From assembly GCA_034401795.1 (NCBI GenBank), contig CM067369.1:86127129-86191128 (forward strand): a DNA stretch of 64,000 nt, given 5' to 3'. Shown one piece after another: positions 10,420 through 24,399 of this stretch. This DNA is from Chaetoderma sp. LZ-2023a (lineage: Eukaryota; Mollusca; Caudofoveata; Chaetodermatida; Chaetodermatidae). A program made the translations under genes and the position numbers. Position 1 is the stretch's first letter. Every line of letters begins with the position of its first letter. The notes under the pieces are model-generated. The model searched no databases, was not told the origin of the DNA, and was given only the letters and a program-made list of their open reading frames with translations.

Positions 10420-13015
10420 ATCGGGTTCAATATGATAAGCTCAGCTAAGCTGTAAAATATTATTATAGCACATTTTGTTATGTCTCGGAGAGGACATAGA
10501 TTTGACGGAAATCATTGCTCATCAAATGTAATTATCATTTTTGTTGACAATTTTCCACATAGGTCTTCAAACTGTATGTCACAGTGATTGTAACAAATAC
10601 AAGATTTATTAAGCAAAATATAGTGATAATGCACTCTTCTCATTATCTGTACTGTAGCTGCAAAGTTTGTCTCGGAGAGGACATTTAGGGCCTGTTTGAA
10701 TTGCCATTACGGGTAGAGAAAAATCAATCTAGATCTGAAAACTACATAAGCACCCCATGCCAGTTCCACGCTTTGGGAGAAATAAATTATTACTATGGCA
10801 ACAGGTCTGCTATGCTACTCAGGACAGTAACTGGCAGATGTCGATGGACGCAAAATCTGGATTGATTTGTATAATTTCCTTACGAGTTATCAGTATTTTT
10901 ATCATGGGTAAAAAAAGTATTAGTGAAAATACATGTTTTTCACTACACTGACATCAGAATGCATAAAATAATCACTTGTACTACGCGCATCTTTTAAAAA
11001 TGTACACTCGTGGGATAAAAATAATGTATCTATTTAATCAATTAATGACACATGATTTGTTGACATCGCCTAAGCGACGCGTGCGTGAGAATGTCAAAAG
11101 TACATACCCTCAAACCCACATGACCCTCGAAAACACCGTACTGGACGATACAACATTTTAATAACTAACTAAGGCAATACTTCTATGATGCTTTTTTCGC
11201 CATACAAAGAAATCGGTAAAATTAAATAAAAGAAATAAACACGAGTTACCACTTTTCGCGAGGGGTAAGCATAAGGATATAGACATGAAGAAGATGTGGT
11301 TATATAGGACTAGAGCCTGCGACCACTCAGCACCAGTGAGTAGGACCTATTAATAAAATATTGCGAAAACTGGTGTCACAGATTGTATTATGAAATTTCT
11401 AGTTATTTTATCCCAATAGAATTTTTAAAAACATCACTATTACAGAGATGTTTGATAATTATCTAGCATAAACACACAAATAGATAAACTGCATTTGTTT
11501 AGAGGGTTCTTACATTTGATTTATTCTTGTTACTTGTTCTATATATCCCGCCTCTCTGGTCTATGAGCCTCCAACAGTCAGTACTGCTGTCTTAACTGAT
11601 GTGAGGTTTAATGGTAAAGATTCTTGCCGTCTCAGTGTGATACCATGTCCTCTCGGTTGGGCTAGTACATACTGGGGCTTGCCAATCAGGGGACAAGATA
11701 CATGCACAATACACTAATCACCATTAGTGCAATTACCGAAGTGCCGGATTAACCCTTTGAACCTGGCAAAGCCAAATAGCCTCAAGACATAATAAAATAA
11801 TAGGTGTCTGCCAAAGCTGGGGCTGTTTTGACTAAGAACTATTTCTGCCAATGGAACAGACAGGGGTTTTCTTCAGAATAGCCCCAGCATATTAAACAGA
11901 TTGCTAATATTTGTATTGTACATGTGTAGCTGATAGTCATGGAAGGAAACGGAGCATTGAAAGGATTAATGGCTTGAATGTGTTTAACCTAACCAAACTG
12001 GTTGAGGGTATTAGTCCTATGTATAATAGGATAAACCCGTGCACTAGCAATAAACTTCAATTCAAAATATGTGAGCTGGTCAATGCTGAATCTTTTCAGA
12101 CTGGGTAGACTGGAGGCACCTGCTTTAACCTAAGCAGCAGCTTTCAGGCTGGCTAGTCCTAACATATCCAGACATTGCATAAATAAGGGGAAGTATGAAA
12201 ATGGGACAGGCATCGAAAGTGTCAAATCTAATACTTTTTTCTCACCTAGCAGCCAGATCTCATATTTACTCTGTACCTGCAGTGGGTGATTACTGCCAGT
12301 ATGAGTATGAGTCAATCATGGCCAACTTATCTATTCCAATTCTGCATCAATGCTTTTATTTTTTCCAAATTCTGATCTAATAACACCCCCACCCCACCCA
12401 TTTTTATCAATCTACAATTACCATTAAAAAACTCAGCCCAAATACTAGCTGATTAATTACTGTTGCTATTAATATTATTACTATTATCAAGTTATTATGT
12501 TATGTGATTCTTATCAAATTTAGGAGAGATATTCATTGCTGAAAAGCATGAAACGAGCCAACGCAGATGTTCCCAATCAGATCTAGATTGTCTTGGACCT
12601 TCATCTGGTATTCGTTTTATCAGTGGCAATATCAGATGCAGACACTCTACTATACAATATCTATCTAAGTAACAATTACCAACAACATTCTCACCCCAAT
12701 GCGACTGTGACATTGTTGAGCACACCTCCAATCCCCACCAAAATGTACCATATTAAAACCATGTATGTACAATAAAAATCCCAGTTGGAATCTAAATACA
12801 AAATAATATGAAAATCCTTTATATGTAGAATATGCTTCATGTTGAACAATCATGACAATATGGTACAAAAAATAGATGTTGTGCCATCCTGTATTCTGTG
12901 TTTACACCTGTACAGGCACTATTACTTTGCGATTGTTTGTATAAACTATCACCCTATATTGCAATGGCTTGTTTTGTGTGTAAGGGGTCCATCGATTCAC
13001 AGGCTCTGCCTTTGA
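10420..13015. other. No supported gene
   Basis: Small ORFs (10757-10951, 10976-11161, 11911-12108, 12195-12380, 12495-12731) have no recognisable domains and no splice-linked partners. Two copies of 'tgtctcggagaggacat' lie near 10482 and 10669, with a third just upstream at 10246. A lone TTAACCCTTTGA at about 11751 may be a MITE end. Confidence 0.45.
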
Positions 13016-13047
13016 TGGACTGCCCAGTTGTGATGTATGTATATTAT

Positions 13048-13869
13048 TTATTCAGCATGAAATAAATAATCTTGAATCTTAAGATCATCTGTGGTGTAGC
13101 TTGAAGCAGAAGTCGTGTGTGACTCATCCGAGTGATCTTTCATAGTGAGATGGTACCCTGCTACAACTATGTTATCAATCTTCTTAATGAATGGCATTTG
13201 CGACGACTCAATGCTGGGACACCATAACTCAAACACTTCTGTAGTTTCAGCGCCAGAGTTGCATAGAGGGCAGTTTATGTCTATGGCATGATTTCGTGTA
13301 TAACCACCATATAGATTGTATCTTTGAGTCAGTAGTTTGGACTTCACGGTCGCCTTAATGATGGTTAAAGGATCATTATTATTTGTTTCCCATACAGGAT
13401 GGCACCTCCCAAGGTACAAGAATGCAGGTTAATATAGGTCAATGCGATCTTGAACGAAGCTTCTTCAATCAGAAGATTTCGCCAGTAGCTGTTGCTTCCA
13501 GATATGTTTCGAAGGTTGATGTTTTATGAGCTCAAAAGCAGAGGGAAGTTGATACTGAATCAGAAGTTGTCTTATTACAATGACACAGCTGTGGGATGTA
13601 TAGTCGCTTACTGCAATTTGGCATCTGATGACATTTGCCTCAACTGAGTCGACCCGGTGTAGCATGTTTATGAACAGTGTCAGCATCCTTTTGTGGAGAT
13701 GGCCTTCAATCAGAATGACACACAGAAGAAGATATACTACTGGGTTCATGGTGGAGACAGGTAGATGTTGCAGATTTTTCAAACATCCGCTGTAGAAGTA
13801 ATCCCGCATCTGAACTTCAGTTTTTGATAGAACAACTGCGTCTAGACCATGTGGAAGGACCGGCATCAT
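13048..13869 (-). pseudogene. LINE C-terminal region with CCHC-type zinc ribbon, broken
   Basis: Two overlapping-frame segments continue the LINE protein downstream of the RT. The first (13869-13465) begins with 'VLPHGLDAVVLSKTEVQ', a conserved feature of the thumb/connection of these LINEs. The second (13419-13048) has 'CPLCNSGAETTEVFELWCPS', a C-x2-C...C pattern typical of the C-terminal zinc-binding domain; the usual histidine ('EHFL') is replaced by valine. The protein would have acted in target-primed reverse transcription. The reading frame shifts between the two parts. Confidence 0.75.
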
Positions 13870-14965
13870 GTAGATTTCCCAGATCTATAGTGAAGTTTTT
13901 TATTATTAATGCCATTTAGACTGTGACATCCTGCTCCCATTAGAGAGTAGGCTGTGCAACGTGCGGAGTCAATATGGACAGTGATTGTTGTCTTGTTCTT
14001 AGCATTAATGGAACAATAGATACCAAGATGTGTCTCCCCTGATGATAGTGTCAACTCGGGGCCATTTAATTGCAATGAAACTTCAGGGCAGAGGATGCCA
14101 GAAACAGCTTTGGGTATTACTGCTTTGGTTTTTGCTGTACTGAAGAGATATCTCTTATTTGCAGCATCTTGCTTGGTGAGGTTAATCATCAGTTGCATTT
14201 CCTAAGTACTAGATGGTGTGAGTGCGAAATCGTCTGTGCACATAAATGTTCTAGTGCAGATTGATCCTATTCGGAAACCTCCTGGATGAGTTTCAAGCTG
14301 GTTTAGAATGGAGTTACTTCACTGTTTGAAGAGATCAGGTGAAGCGTAGGTGCCTTGTCTAATCCCGAGTTCTTCACTAAATGTCCTGGATGTACTGCCT
14401 TGACATTTAATGATTGATGTAATGCTATAATACATGCTGTTGGTAAGATCCTATAACTTGCTGTACAGTCCTTGCATATAAGCTGAATTAAGCACACTTT
14501 TATGGCAGACTATATCAAATGCTTTGGATGCATCCATCAATGTGATCACTAGTGGGAGTCCTTATTCTTAGCTTCAACTATACATTCGGTAAGTAGAAAA
14601 GCTGCATGTACAGATGAGCACCTCTGCATAAAGGCAAATTGAAGTTTAGTTAGCGAAGAGTCAATAACTGTTCTGATCCATTTGAGGAGTTCTTTTCCAA
14701 GAATTTTCCCAAGCAATGATGAGACCGTGATACATCTGTAACTATCTGGAGTTGTAGCAATTTTTCCATTTTTCAGGATTTGCGTGACTAGTTCAATTTT
14801 CATTCCATCTGGGATTTTCCTTGTTGAAAGACACTGTTGATAAGGATAGTAAGGACAATTGATAACTGCGTCTAAGGAAAATTTAACATGCTCTGCAGTA
14901 ATACCATAGGCATCTGCTGCTTTGCCTTTCTTTAGGGATGTAATGTGATTTTTTAGTGTCATCTT
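13870..14965 (-). pseudogene. LINE reverse transcriptase, broken
   Basis: Three frame segments together span a reverse transcriptase. At 14962-14549, 'LKKGKAADAYGITAEHVK' matches the fingers motif, followed by 'IPDGMKIELVTQILKNG' and 'SYRCITVSSLLGKILGK'. Near 14350-14320 the translation contains 'QGTYASPDLFK', the family's GxxQGxxxSP region. At about 14250-14219 the catalytic box reads MCTDDF, in place of the usual F/Y-A-D-D. The third segment (14198-13866) gives the downstream thumb, with 'YSLMGAGCHSLNGIN'. In an intact LINE this enzyme copies its RNA onto nicked chromosomal DNA. Stops and frame changes between the segments make this a pseudogene. Confidence 0.85.
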
Positions 14966-15649
14966 CTGTTATTGGGGGAAAATGGATTCCTTCTGATGGC
15001 AAGGAGCTCACAAGTGCATAAATCATATTGGCAGAGCGTAGTAAATCATCATTGAAACTAGGGTAATGCTTTACTGATGCTAGGTCCTCAAAATAGTTTG
15101 CCCATCTTTCAACTTCTCAATTCTCAGACTTGGATTGTTTAAAGTCAATTACAGTAGAGCATGTTGCTTTACTTCCCGCTCGGTGTTTTCATTGAAGCTT
15201 AAACATGGAGTGCTGGTCATGCGTTGACATAAACATAATTTCACGATGGATATTATTATGAGGTTCACCTGAAAGTTGACGTTGAGCCTGACAAAGTTTC
15301 AGTTTCCCTCCCTTTCTGTTTTGTGCCACTATGCTAGAGTCATATGCTGAACATTTTTCCATGCCCAGTTAGCAACTTTTGCCTTAGAAAGTAATGGTCG
15401 AAACGATGCTATCTATTTGCATCTTGATTTACGCTTCTGTCATTTGCTGTGGATGGAATCACACTGATAAGCTGTTTTCTTCAGTATGCATTTGGTAGCC
15501 TGTAGTAGTACTTCTGCAGGGGAATCTGATGGACTGCCATCCAATGCTTTTCTGAGCCTAGTTTCGGTGAGTAGTCAGTATCGTTCCTGATTTACTTTTG
15601 ACCACCTGACTTGTGGTTTGAAGGTATTGGCTTCACACACAGTGTTTTG

Positions 15650-17495
15650 AAGCGTAGATTACTGATATCGGGTAGAATTGGTCCTGGGTCGAGCCATCCC
15701 TGGCACGACCCCCACCCCCTGGGTACTAACAGCCTGTGTACCAATGGAAGAACCAGCGAGAATAACTAAGTCCATATAAAAGCATGCACCACGCATGTGC
15801 GCCAATCGAGACAGACTACCAATGCTGCTTAGTCCGTGGTAGTATAGCATCTTTTGTGTACATAATCACCCATATTTTAAAATCACTAATACAGGGTCAA
15901 TTTCATACATCTTGGGGTGAATATAAACCAGAATTCGTCGGGAGACCCGAATCTGCTTACCAAAGTAAGATCGGAAAAGGAATGGCTGAGATATCATTAA
16001 ATTAAAATCTTTGTTAAATGCATGCACACGCTACTACGGGCTGCACTACGCATGCTCCTTGAAGCTAAAAAGGTGAAGGCTGCTCTGATGTGATAGCCAC
16101 ACATTGTCTGTCTGCCATTGCTTTAACTTTAGCAAGCACTGATTGGTGGAGCTACGAATGGTGCACGCTGATTGGTCTGCAGATAGTATATAAGAACCCT
16201 TCTCTTGCTGTTTCCTCAGAGAGGGATGAGGAGGTGATTCAATACAGTCTCATTATCCATAGATTTCATTAAAGGTACTGCGCAGAGCTCGCCATTCTGG
16301 CAATATACACCAGCACAATTTCCATCAGTTTACGTGCCATAGTTGGAGCCTACCTCGTCATCGCGCCTTCAATTTTTGTAATCCCCACATGGGTACAATA
16401 GAACAAAGTTATAGCAGGCCCTGCCCGCCGTTCCTTTGGCCGAATATGGTACACCAGACTCTACTGGTGGCGCCTTAGACTAACCACGCGAGAGGCCTTT
16501 CCAACGGGCACTATTTCAAACATTACTATCTGAAATTGAATTGTGGGCGTTCTGGCCATAATGAACTATCACACCATTTCCTGTCTGAGCCACATTTAAA
16601 ACAAGTGGTTGAAAGAACTGAAGGCACGCTATCTGTGCTCTCTCTAGTGTAAGAGTATTATACATATGTATGTCGTTTCTCTGTGAACTTTGCATTCGAC
16701 CCCGCTTCTGAGCAGCAACGCCATTTGCCTAGGTCTTGTATTCTATGAACTTTACCTGCCACGCCATCTGTAACAAGGCATGTACCCCTTTCCTTTATCT
16801 GTTTTGTCATCTAAAATTTTCTAACTTGTGTCACGATGCATGGACTTTCAACGACTGGCTGATTCTTATCTGTATAAACGTTGTGCTGCTTCTACATCAC
16901 CTACACCTCTACAGACTAGCGGCACAAACTAAAGCGCACCCTTTCTACCACAACGTTTGACCTTTCAGTGTGATGTGCGCCGATGACTAAAAGGCGCTAT
17001 TAACTTTACGCTGTTCAAACTGCAATTTAGGTATTATCCTCGCCAATGACTAAAAGGTTACTTTTGTTACTATATTTACTGTATTGTGTACTGATTAAAA
17101 CCACACACTCACATAAAGAATACACTACAAGCATCCATTAGCCCACAGCACCTAAAATGTATTCTATGCATCAACACATTTTCACTAAGGGCCGTTTCTT
17201 GTGCCTGTACCAGTAAACATGACAAACGGCGTAAACCCTAGCCTAAAATATTAGCTCAGGTATTTCAATCAGGCATTGTATCAGTCAGCGAAAGTTGCAC
17301 CGAGACATGGTAACTGTGGATAACCATCAAAAGAGCTTTAGCATGGCCATACGTACTTTCACTCGCAACTATCTCTTTCTGCGACAGTACTTCAGCCATT
17401 CTGGCCATATAATTGTCTGATAACTACTCCCCCCGGTTGTGCTAGAGCCGACCCTTGAAATCGCAGAGATTTCTCAACGGATAGAACACAAACAG
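15650..17495. other. No gene; promoter-like and repeat-derived sequence
   Basis: No ORF with a recognisable domain. Around 16140-16200 two 'gattgg' (inverted CCAAT) boxes precede 'tatataag', which resembles the promoter of an LTR. At 16979 and 17042 the sequence has 'gatgactaaaagg' and 'caatgactaaaagg', a paired motif found again in the inverted-repeat blocks downstream. I infer that this is the degraded outer part of the same repeat, not host gene sequence. Confidence 0.45.
16189..16196 (+). promoter_or_regulatory. Possible TATA box with upstream CCAAT boxes
   Basis: TATATAAG lies downstream of two 'gattgg' motifs (about 16141 and 16170). Such spacing is seen in LTR or RNA polymerase II promoters. 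There is no adjacent coding sequence to confirm activity. Confidence 0.3.
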
Positions 17496-17501
17496 TGATG
17501 T

Positions 17502-18004
<503 letters not shown>

Positions 18005-18005
<1 letters not shown>

Positions 18006-21000
18006 CCAACCACTCTAAAAAGTGGTATCAAATTTCTGCGCTGCATGTCGCGTGTGTTAATTAACTTTTAGACCACAGTCTGGTGGGACTCTGTTCGGTG
18101 CGCTGCAAGAGCTATGTGACTTATCCTGCACCGTGTACCCAGTTATTGTACATGCATATATAATTACCAATATAGCCATCACTGTTAATGGGCAACTTCC
18201 AACTTTCAAACTGCCATCACCAGATGGAAACTTTGCAACAATTGTTTAAATTATGTATCAGTAATCTGACTGTCTAATGGACATCCTTATCATCCGTTCT
18301 TCTTCACCGTCATAAGAGTGAGCCGCATCAACAGTCTGCCTGCGGAAATCAACCCTGCATTCACGATCGTGCCATCTCACGCTACTCAACTATAGCATAT
18401 CAACTTCAGTGACTTATGAACTCTTACAGTACCGATGACCAATAGGTACTCAAGTAACTATACTAGTGTGCCTTTAATTATTTCCGCAAATGGGACTGAT
18501 GACTAATAGGTACCTACCGGTATCTCCGACTGCATTTTTATGCTTTCCGTTTCATACTATAAATATTACCTTTATTTCTGTGTGCTCTCAACTTACAGCA
18601 CCGTTTAGGTCCTATGACCTGTGATATATCGTTAGCACTGTATTAGTTAGTTGTGTATATGGCAAGTAGCCATCCTAGCTAATATTGTAGCTCGCGGGGA
18701 TAGGCGCTGGTCCGCCATGATGTTCCCATCCATCGCGCCGCAAATGCACGATGTACAGGAGGGCTGGTTAGCTGCAGATCTCGGGGTTGTGGATCCCGTA
18801 TCGCATCTCTCCAGAAGGTACAAAAACCGCTAGAGCCAGTGGAACACTGATGTTCCAGTGGGGCCGTGTGACCATTGCCGCTGAGATTGAACCACATGGT
18901 TTCATCCCAACTATTCCTGTCACCGGTATGCCTATCCATACTAATTTAGAGATATGGAATAAAGAATAATTAAACAATGATGAACTTAATATACTATACA
19001 AACAAGTTTATACGTTTGACAGTAAATGAGCACAGTAATACACAACATAGATCCATCCCGTGTTCTTTCCACGTGGTGTCATCAGAGGTACCACACAGAT
19101 CTTTGAATCCGCAGAGGTATCCCCGCAAGAGAAGTTTCCGCGTCGAAGTCACTAGGTAGTTTAATATAAACTAGTATACCCCTAACACACACAGAAAGAA
19201 AATATTGTTGTTGCGAGAGGAAAGTGCCTCACGCAGGCCTCTGTCATAGGAAAATGCCTTCATCGCCGAAGCGGAGGAAAAGAGCTGGCAAAAAGGGCCA
19301 CTCTTTTGTTCAACAGAAAATGCTAAGTGCTGAAAATCCTAGTGAAACTACTGTTAAGGTGTTGCATGCTGGTTTACGTGGAGATGGGATGAATGTTTTC
19401 CGAAGAATTCCCAGGTCACCATCTTATGTAGTTCCGAAATGACTGCATTAGTAGTTGCCGCTTAATTTATACGGGCCTTCTGCTACATCTTAACCTACCA
19501 ATTGGTTGTTAGGAATGGAAACAAGCTTTGGCCGCAAGTGGCATGGTTTACTACCTAACATTTAGATACGTTTATCCGTTGGGCGCAGATGCCCTGCTTC
19601 CCTAAGGTTGTCCCGCATAGCATCTACCTCCAAGTATAGAATGCATACATGTCACAGAACAAAGCTCTGAAAAAAATAGTGATCGGCTACCCGGCTCCGT
19701 AACCACACATAACATCACTAGACGAGTTTTACAGTTTACACAAGCAAATCGAAATACTGACATGTCATTATGGTGGGGATGGAGAGATGGATATCCATCA
19801 CGAGCGTCCTTCCCGTGAGGGCGTGGTGGGCTCCAAGGCCCCACCCAGACACTACAATGAGTTGGATGGAGATCCGCATCTTGTCTGTTACTGAGTGCTA
19901 TGGGGCTGACATTTGACCTGTCATTAGAGTTATTTTCCATGATGCCCAGAGTTGCACTGCAGGCCAGTATCACAACATACAAATTAATATTATTATTGTT
20001 TCGCAGTGCTTCCTACTTTGGCGGGGGAATCTACCTAATAAATATCCGAAGACACGCGGGGGCATGTATGTAAATCGGCACTTTAACTATCACCACTCGG
20101 AAACCTCCGATAGTTTCACAGGGTCGGATCCGGTCAACGTGTCGATTAATAAGCATACAGCCCTGTAGGTGGGACTTAGAATACACCTTCCGTATCCTCT
20201 GCATGTCGTAAGAGGCGACTAAAGGAGGTACGGGTGAGGTAACCCTGACAGAAACCTCGAGTGCTGAAGACGGAGGTTCCAGGCCGCACGGCGCACTCTA
20301 ATAAACCACGCACTTAACGCTTATGATCATGTCGATAGTCACTTAGGACTGTCGGTATGATCAGCGAACGAAAAGAAGAAGAAGAAGATAAGCATACGGC
20401 TGGTGGATCATGGAAAGAGACAATCACTAAATAAATATACGAGGCCCTATAGGTAACTGGCCAATTTTCCACAACCTTGCCGGTGCATGGGGCTACATTA
20501 CCACAACAACTGGAAAAGAGGCATACACTATGCGTCTCTAACGGAGAATTGGTCCCCAATCACTTTAAACCTATCCTATCCAGCTGAATAGCCAGGTTTA
20601 GTCGATAACATGTCAGGGTCAAACATTTAGAGCATGATCAGCGACCTCAGTGTAAAATTGATGCTGGCGGGATCGTGGTGCGGATATAATGATGCTGTAT
20701 AGTATTTCCTAGTGTACTGCAGCCTAGAGATTTTATAAATAAACAACACATATTAACTAGATGGCTTCTCGCCATATACACAACTAACCAATACACAATT
20801 TAACGAATGTAATGATTATAGTATCACAGGTCATTAGACCCTACGGTGTGGCTAGTTGACAGCACCCACAGTACACAAGGACAATATTCACAGTAAAATA
20901 GAAATTATAAGAATGCGGTCATAAGACTGGTAAGGTACCTATTAGTCATCAGTACCATTATACGGAAATAATAATTAATGATTCAATAGTATAGCTACTT

Positions 21001-23265
21001 GAGTACCTAATAGTCATCAGCATGGAACAAGTCCAAAAGTTACTGAAATTGAGGAGCTAACCTATGAGTAGCGCAAGATGGCATGATCTCTGAAGCTGGA
21101 AAGATTTCCACAGAAAGACATCTGCGGCAGGTATCCACAGGCAGGTATCTGCAAGCAGGTCTCGGGAAGCTGACTTCCTCAGGCAGGATGGATACGGCAC
21201 CTTCTCTGGACAGATAACGGAATGGTTCAAGAGATGCCCATTAGATAGTCATTTCACTTATACAGGATAGAAACGGTTTGTTGCAAAGTTTCCGTCTGGC
21301 GACGGTAATATGAAAGTTGAGAGCAACCCATTAACAGAGAGGGCTGCTTATGTATTTTATGCATGTACAATAACTGGAACATGGTACGGAGTACATTGCA
21401 TAGCTCTTGCAGCGTACCGCGCAAAGTTCACCAGACTGGTTGAAAAGTTAATTATTACACACGCGACATGCAGTGCAGAAGTTGAAGTCCACTTTTCAGC
21501 GTGGTTGGCAGATCCGGTGAGTCATCCACCAAGAATCACCATCAGCTCTACATTCCATAGAATTACATCTGGGCCCGCATGGCCCTCCGACGGAAAGACT
21601 CCCTTATAAAGGTCCGGATGTGGGAGTTATTAATTTAAGTTAGTTTATTACACGTGGATGGCTGTCCGGGGGTATACAAAAACTGTGGAAGCCGAGGACT
21701 CGTTACCACCGCAGATGAGCTGAAATCCGATTGGCACCGGATGATGTAGGTATCACCGTAGGTAAGCAGTTGCACACGTCTATCCCGATGGTCTAGTCGT
21801 CTGGCGCGGGCCGGCTTCCACGCCGGTGATGCTCCTGATTCTCGATTTTTCACCCATTTTATACTACTCATGACATCAGAGCCAGGCGCCTCAGCCAGTT
21901 AGTGGCCGAGCAGTAGCCAATCAACGTGTAGAAGAAGTGGTGACGTGACTATTACGTACACAGTACCTTCCTTATCTATTTATACATACACGCAATTAAG
22001 ATGTCAAGAGAAATATTTTGAAGATAATTTAAGGGATTTTCCGATTTCAATAATTTAAACGGTTCTGAAATTCCTGTTTTATTCTGGTCTTGATCAGTGC
22101 CAAGAACAACGAGGATGATATAACTAAAGTTATTTACGGGTACCTACTCGGTACACTATAAGCACGCACTCGCTTCCAATTCCGAGATGTGTTGGCAAGG
22201 AAGTTCTGACGCACGCACATGCGCACCACACGGTCTAACGGACATAGCCATTTTTAATGAACACTTCTCTCATAGGGCTTATATATGCGTACCATCCTAC
22301 CAAGGGGGGGGGGCATTCTTGGAGCGAATCCGGAATGGCCATCCCGTACCCAGCTTAGCTGGGATGGCCGGTACCCATCCGGTCGATCCGTGTTACAATA
22401 TGTTTTGTTTCTATATAAAAGTTCTAGGATGCAGTATGCTAGGTAATACCGAACAGCAACATTATATCCACATCACCATATTCCCCCCAGCATCAAATTT
22501 ACACTGAGGTCGCTGATCATGCTCTAATTGCTCGAGGCTGACATGTTACCGACTAAACCTAGCTATTCTAGCTCGATAGGATAGGTTTAAAGTGGTTAGG
22601 GACAATCTCTCCTCAAAGACACATTGTGTACGCCTCTTTTCTGGGGATGTAGTGGATATGTAATACCACGCACCAGCTAGGTTGTGTAAAATTGGCCAAT
22701 TACCATAGGGCTTCTTATTTATATCGAGTTATTGTCTCTTTCCACGCTCATCCAGCCGCAAGGGTTAATAATTGTTTGAATTCCCCATTGATGCGTTAGC
22801 AGGATCTGACTCTGGGAAACTATTGGAGCAGTGATAATTAAAGTGCCGATTTACACACACCTCCCACTGTATCTTCGGATACTATTTAGTTTAGACCCCC
22901 ACCCCCACCCCCCTCACCGCCCCCCAATGTAGGAAGCACTGCGAAAGGAAATTAATTATATTGTGACACCGGCCTGCAGTGCATCTCTGGCATTCTGGAA
23001 ACTTAACCCTAATGACAGGTAATATGGTAATTCCGTTAACACACGGGTGACGGATGAGATGCGGACTTCCATCCAATTCGTTGTAGTGTCTGTGTGAGGT
23101 CTTAGAACCCACCACACCCTCATGGGAAGGACACTGGCGATGGATATCCATCTCTCACTCACCACCGTAAACGATATAGTACTTTCTAAATTACTTTTGT
23201 GAACTGTAAACTTGTCCTGGTGAAGTTATATGTGGCTGCGGGACCATGGTGACTGGATCATCATA
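18005..23265. repeat. Block A: alternating inverted repeats of a large non-coding element
   Basis: The arm 18005-18690 is matched, inverted, by about 20760-21510; shared phrases include 'gctgcaagagctatg', 'ggaaactttgcaacaa', 'gatgactaataggtacc' and 'gttagttgtgtatatggc'. The intervening segment 19740-20650 is matched, inverted, by 22500-23260. The order is therefore X, S, X-inverted, J, S-inverted. Segments 18690-22430 recur in the same orientation at 34650-39230, and parts recur inverted at 40320-41350. There is no coding sequence. It probably belongs to a large retro- or foldback element; the class is not settled. The MULE at 23284 is inserted in its right part. Confidence 0.7.
21857..21878 (-). 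promoter_or_regulatory. CRE-like site plus TATA box in block A
   Basis: On the minus strand TGATGTCA is followed after 7 bases by TATAAAATGG. The same arrangement, with a perfect TGACGTCA, is at 38682-38703 (minus) and 33374-33397 (plus). This suggests one promoter type shared by the repeated element. Confidence 0.45.
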
Positions 23266-23283
23266 TGATTCGGGAGCCAGAAG

Positions 23284-23375
23284 TACGTTATGTCAAAACC
23301 GGGCGAGAACTGGCAAAACCAGGCGAGACCAGGCACAACCAGGCGGGACCAGGCGCAACCAACCAAAAAAACTGG
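23284..23375 (+). repeat. Left inverted terminal repeat of the MULE
   Basis: The first ~75 bp match the minus strand of 30857-30780 with few mismatches. The arm is made of alternating 'aaaaccaggcgaga' and 'ccaggcacaaccaggcg' sub-repeats, a foldback-like composition. Confidence 0.8.
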
Positions 23376-24337
23376 GCGCAACCGAGCATGTTTGAGGGTA
23401 TATATCCATCGCCTAATAAGCTTTGGTTTCTAGATGGATTACCTATTTCAAATATTGTATAGGTAATCATGTTATTAATATGAAAAACTCCCAATAATAT
23501 GCCAGCCTTAATAGACAGGTAGACAAAATAAAATACAAGCCGGAACTGATTCGTCAATGGCTAAGACAACAATTCAACAGCTGTGACTCCACCTCACTCT
23601 ATTATTGCGGTTAAGGCCACTACTGTGATGGTCAAAACCACTAATTACACACACGCGCACCTACACTATATGTGTGCATAGGCCATACATGATCTATGAG
23701 TACCAATTGTTCTAGGTGTTATCCATTGATGATTGTTACACGGGTAAGTCAATGATTATGACTCCACCCCACCCAGTTGGTCTATTGAAAATCCTAAATA
23801 TATTTGTATATAATCAATTTGTATATAATTCAATTCCATCGCCTAGGGAAAACAATCCGATGACGCATGCTATTTCTTGTCCAAGTGTTAAGGATTAAGT
23901 TGAAGTTGTATGATTTTGAGCGCTGATCTATGAATGATCTTATGCAAGCCTATATTATTCTAGCCAATATTAATTCAATACTGCTCTCGCCAAGCTGTGA
24001 AAGCTTATGTTGATGGCCATGGTGGTGTGGGTGGGGGAAGCCATACCTGGTCGTCCTTACAAAAAGTGGGTATAAAAGTAATAAACCCGTAATCACATTT
24101 ATCAGTTTTTCAACTTCTCGATAATTATAACGGTTGCCGCAGTACATAATTGTTACTTCAAGAATTTAATATGTGCCATTGTTGTGTTTTTATTTGCTAT
24201 GTGCATCTTAAAGTTTATAAGTTAACATTTTACGTCAAAATCAAAACAAGTTATGGGCTAGTTAGGCCAACGTGTGTTTTAATTTGTTCCGTGTGGTGCT
24301 ACTATTCTGTATTTGTGGATCATCTCTTCTCCTGGAC

Positions 24338-24346
24338 ATGGATTTT
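24338..24346 (+). CDS. Possible first coding exon of the MULE gene (M-D-F)
   Basis: ATG-GAT-TTT is followed directly by a consensus donor GTAAGT (24347). The next strong acceptor downstream is TTTTTTTCAG ending at 25791, where a basic coding stretch begins in the matching phase. A very short first exon is a guess from splice signals only; no transcript evidence exists. The intron between would hold three copies of the hairpin MITE, which suggests later insertions into the transposon. Confidence 0.3.
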
Positions 24347-24399
24347 GTAAGTATTTAAAAACTAAGTCCTTAAAGTTTTTGCTAGTGGAGACGCCTCTG

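Larger units (their letters stand above)
13020..15650 (-). mobile_element. Decayed non-LTR retrotransposon (LINE), minus strand
   Basis: Reading right to left, the segment has an ORF2-like linker (about 15620-14970), reverse transcriptase (about 14960-13870), a connection region (about 13865-13465) and a C-terminal zinc-ribbon-like domain (about 13420-13050). The endonuclease part is missing, so the 5' end is truncated as is usual for LINEs. Frames are broken at several places. The 3' end lies in A+T-rich 'aataaataa' sequence near 13045. The clade cannot be assigned by eye. A second fragment of a related element is at 44640-44850. Confidence 0.85.

Noticed and set aside
16440-16500. 'tggcgcc' near 16467 as a possible primer-binding site of an LTR element
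   Set aside because: Too short to match to a tRNA by eye, and no paired LTR boundary could be found.
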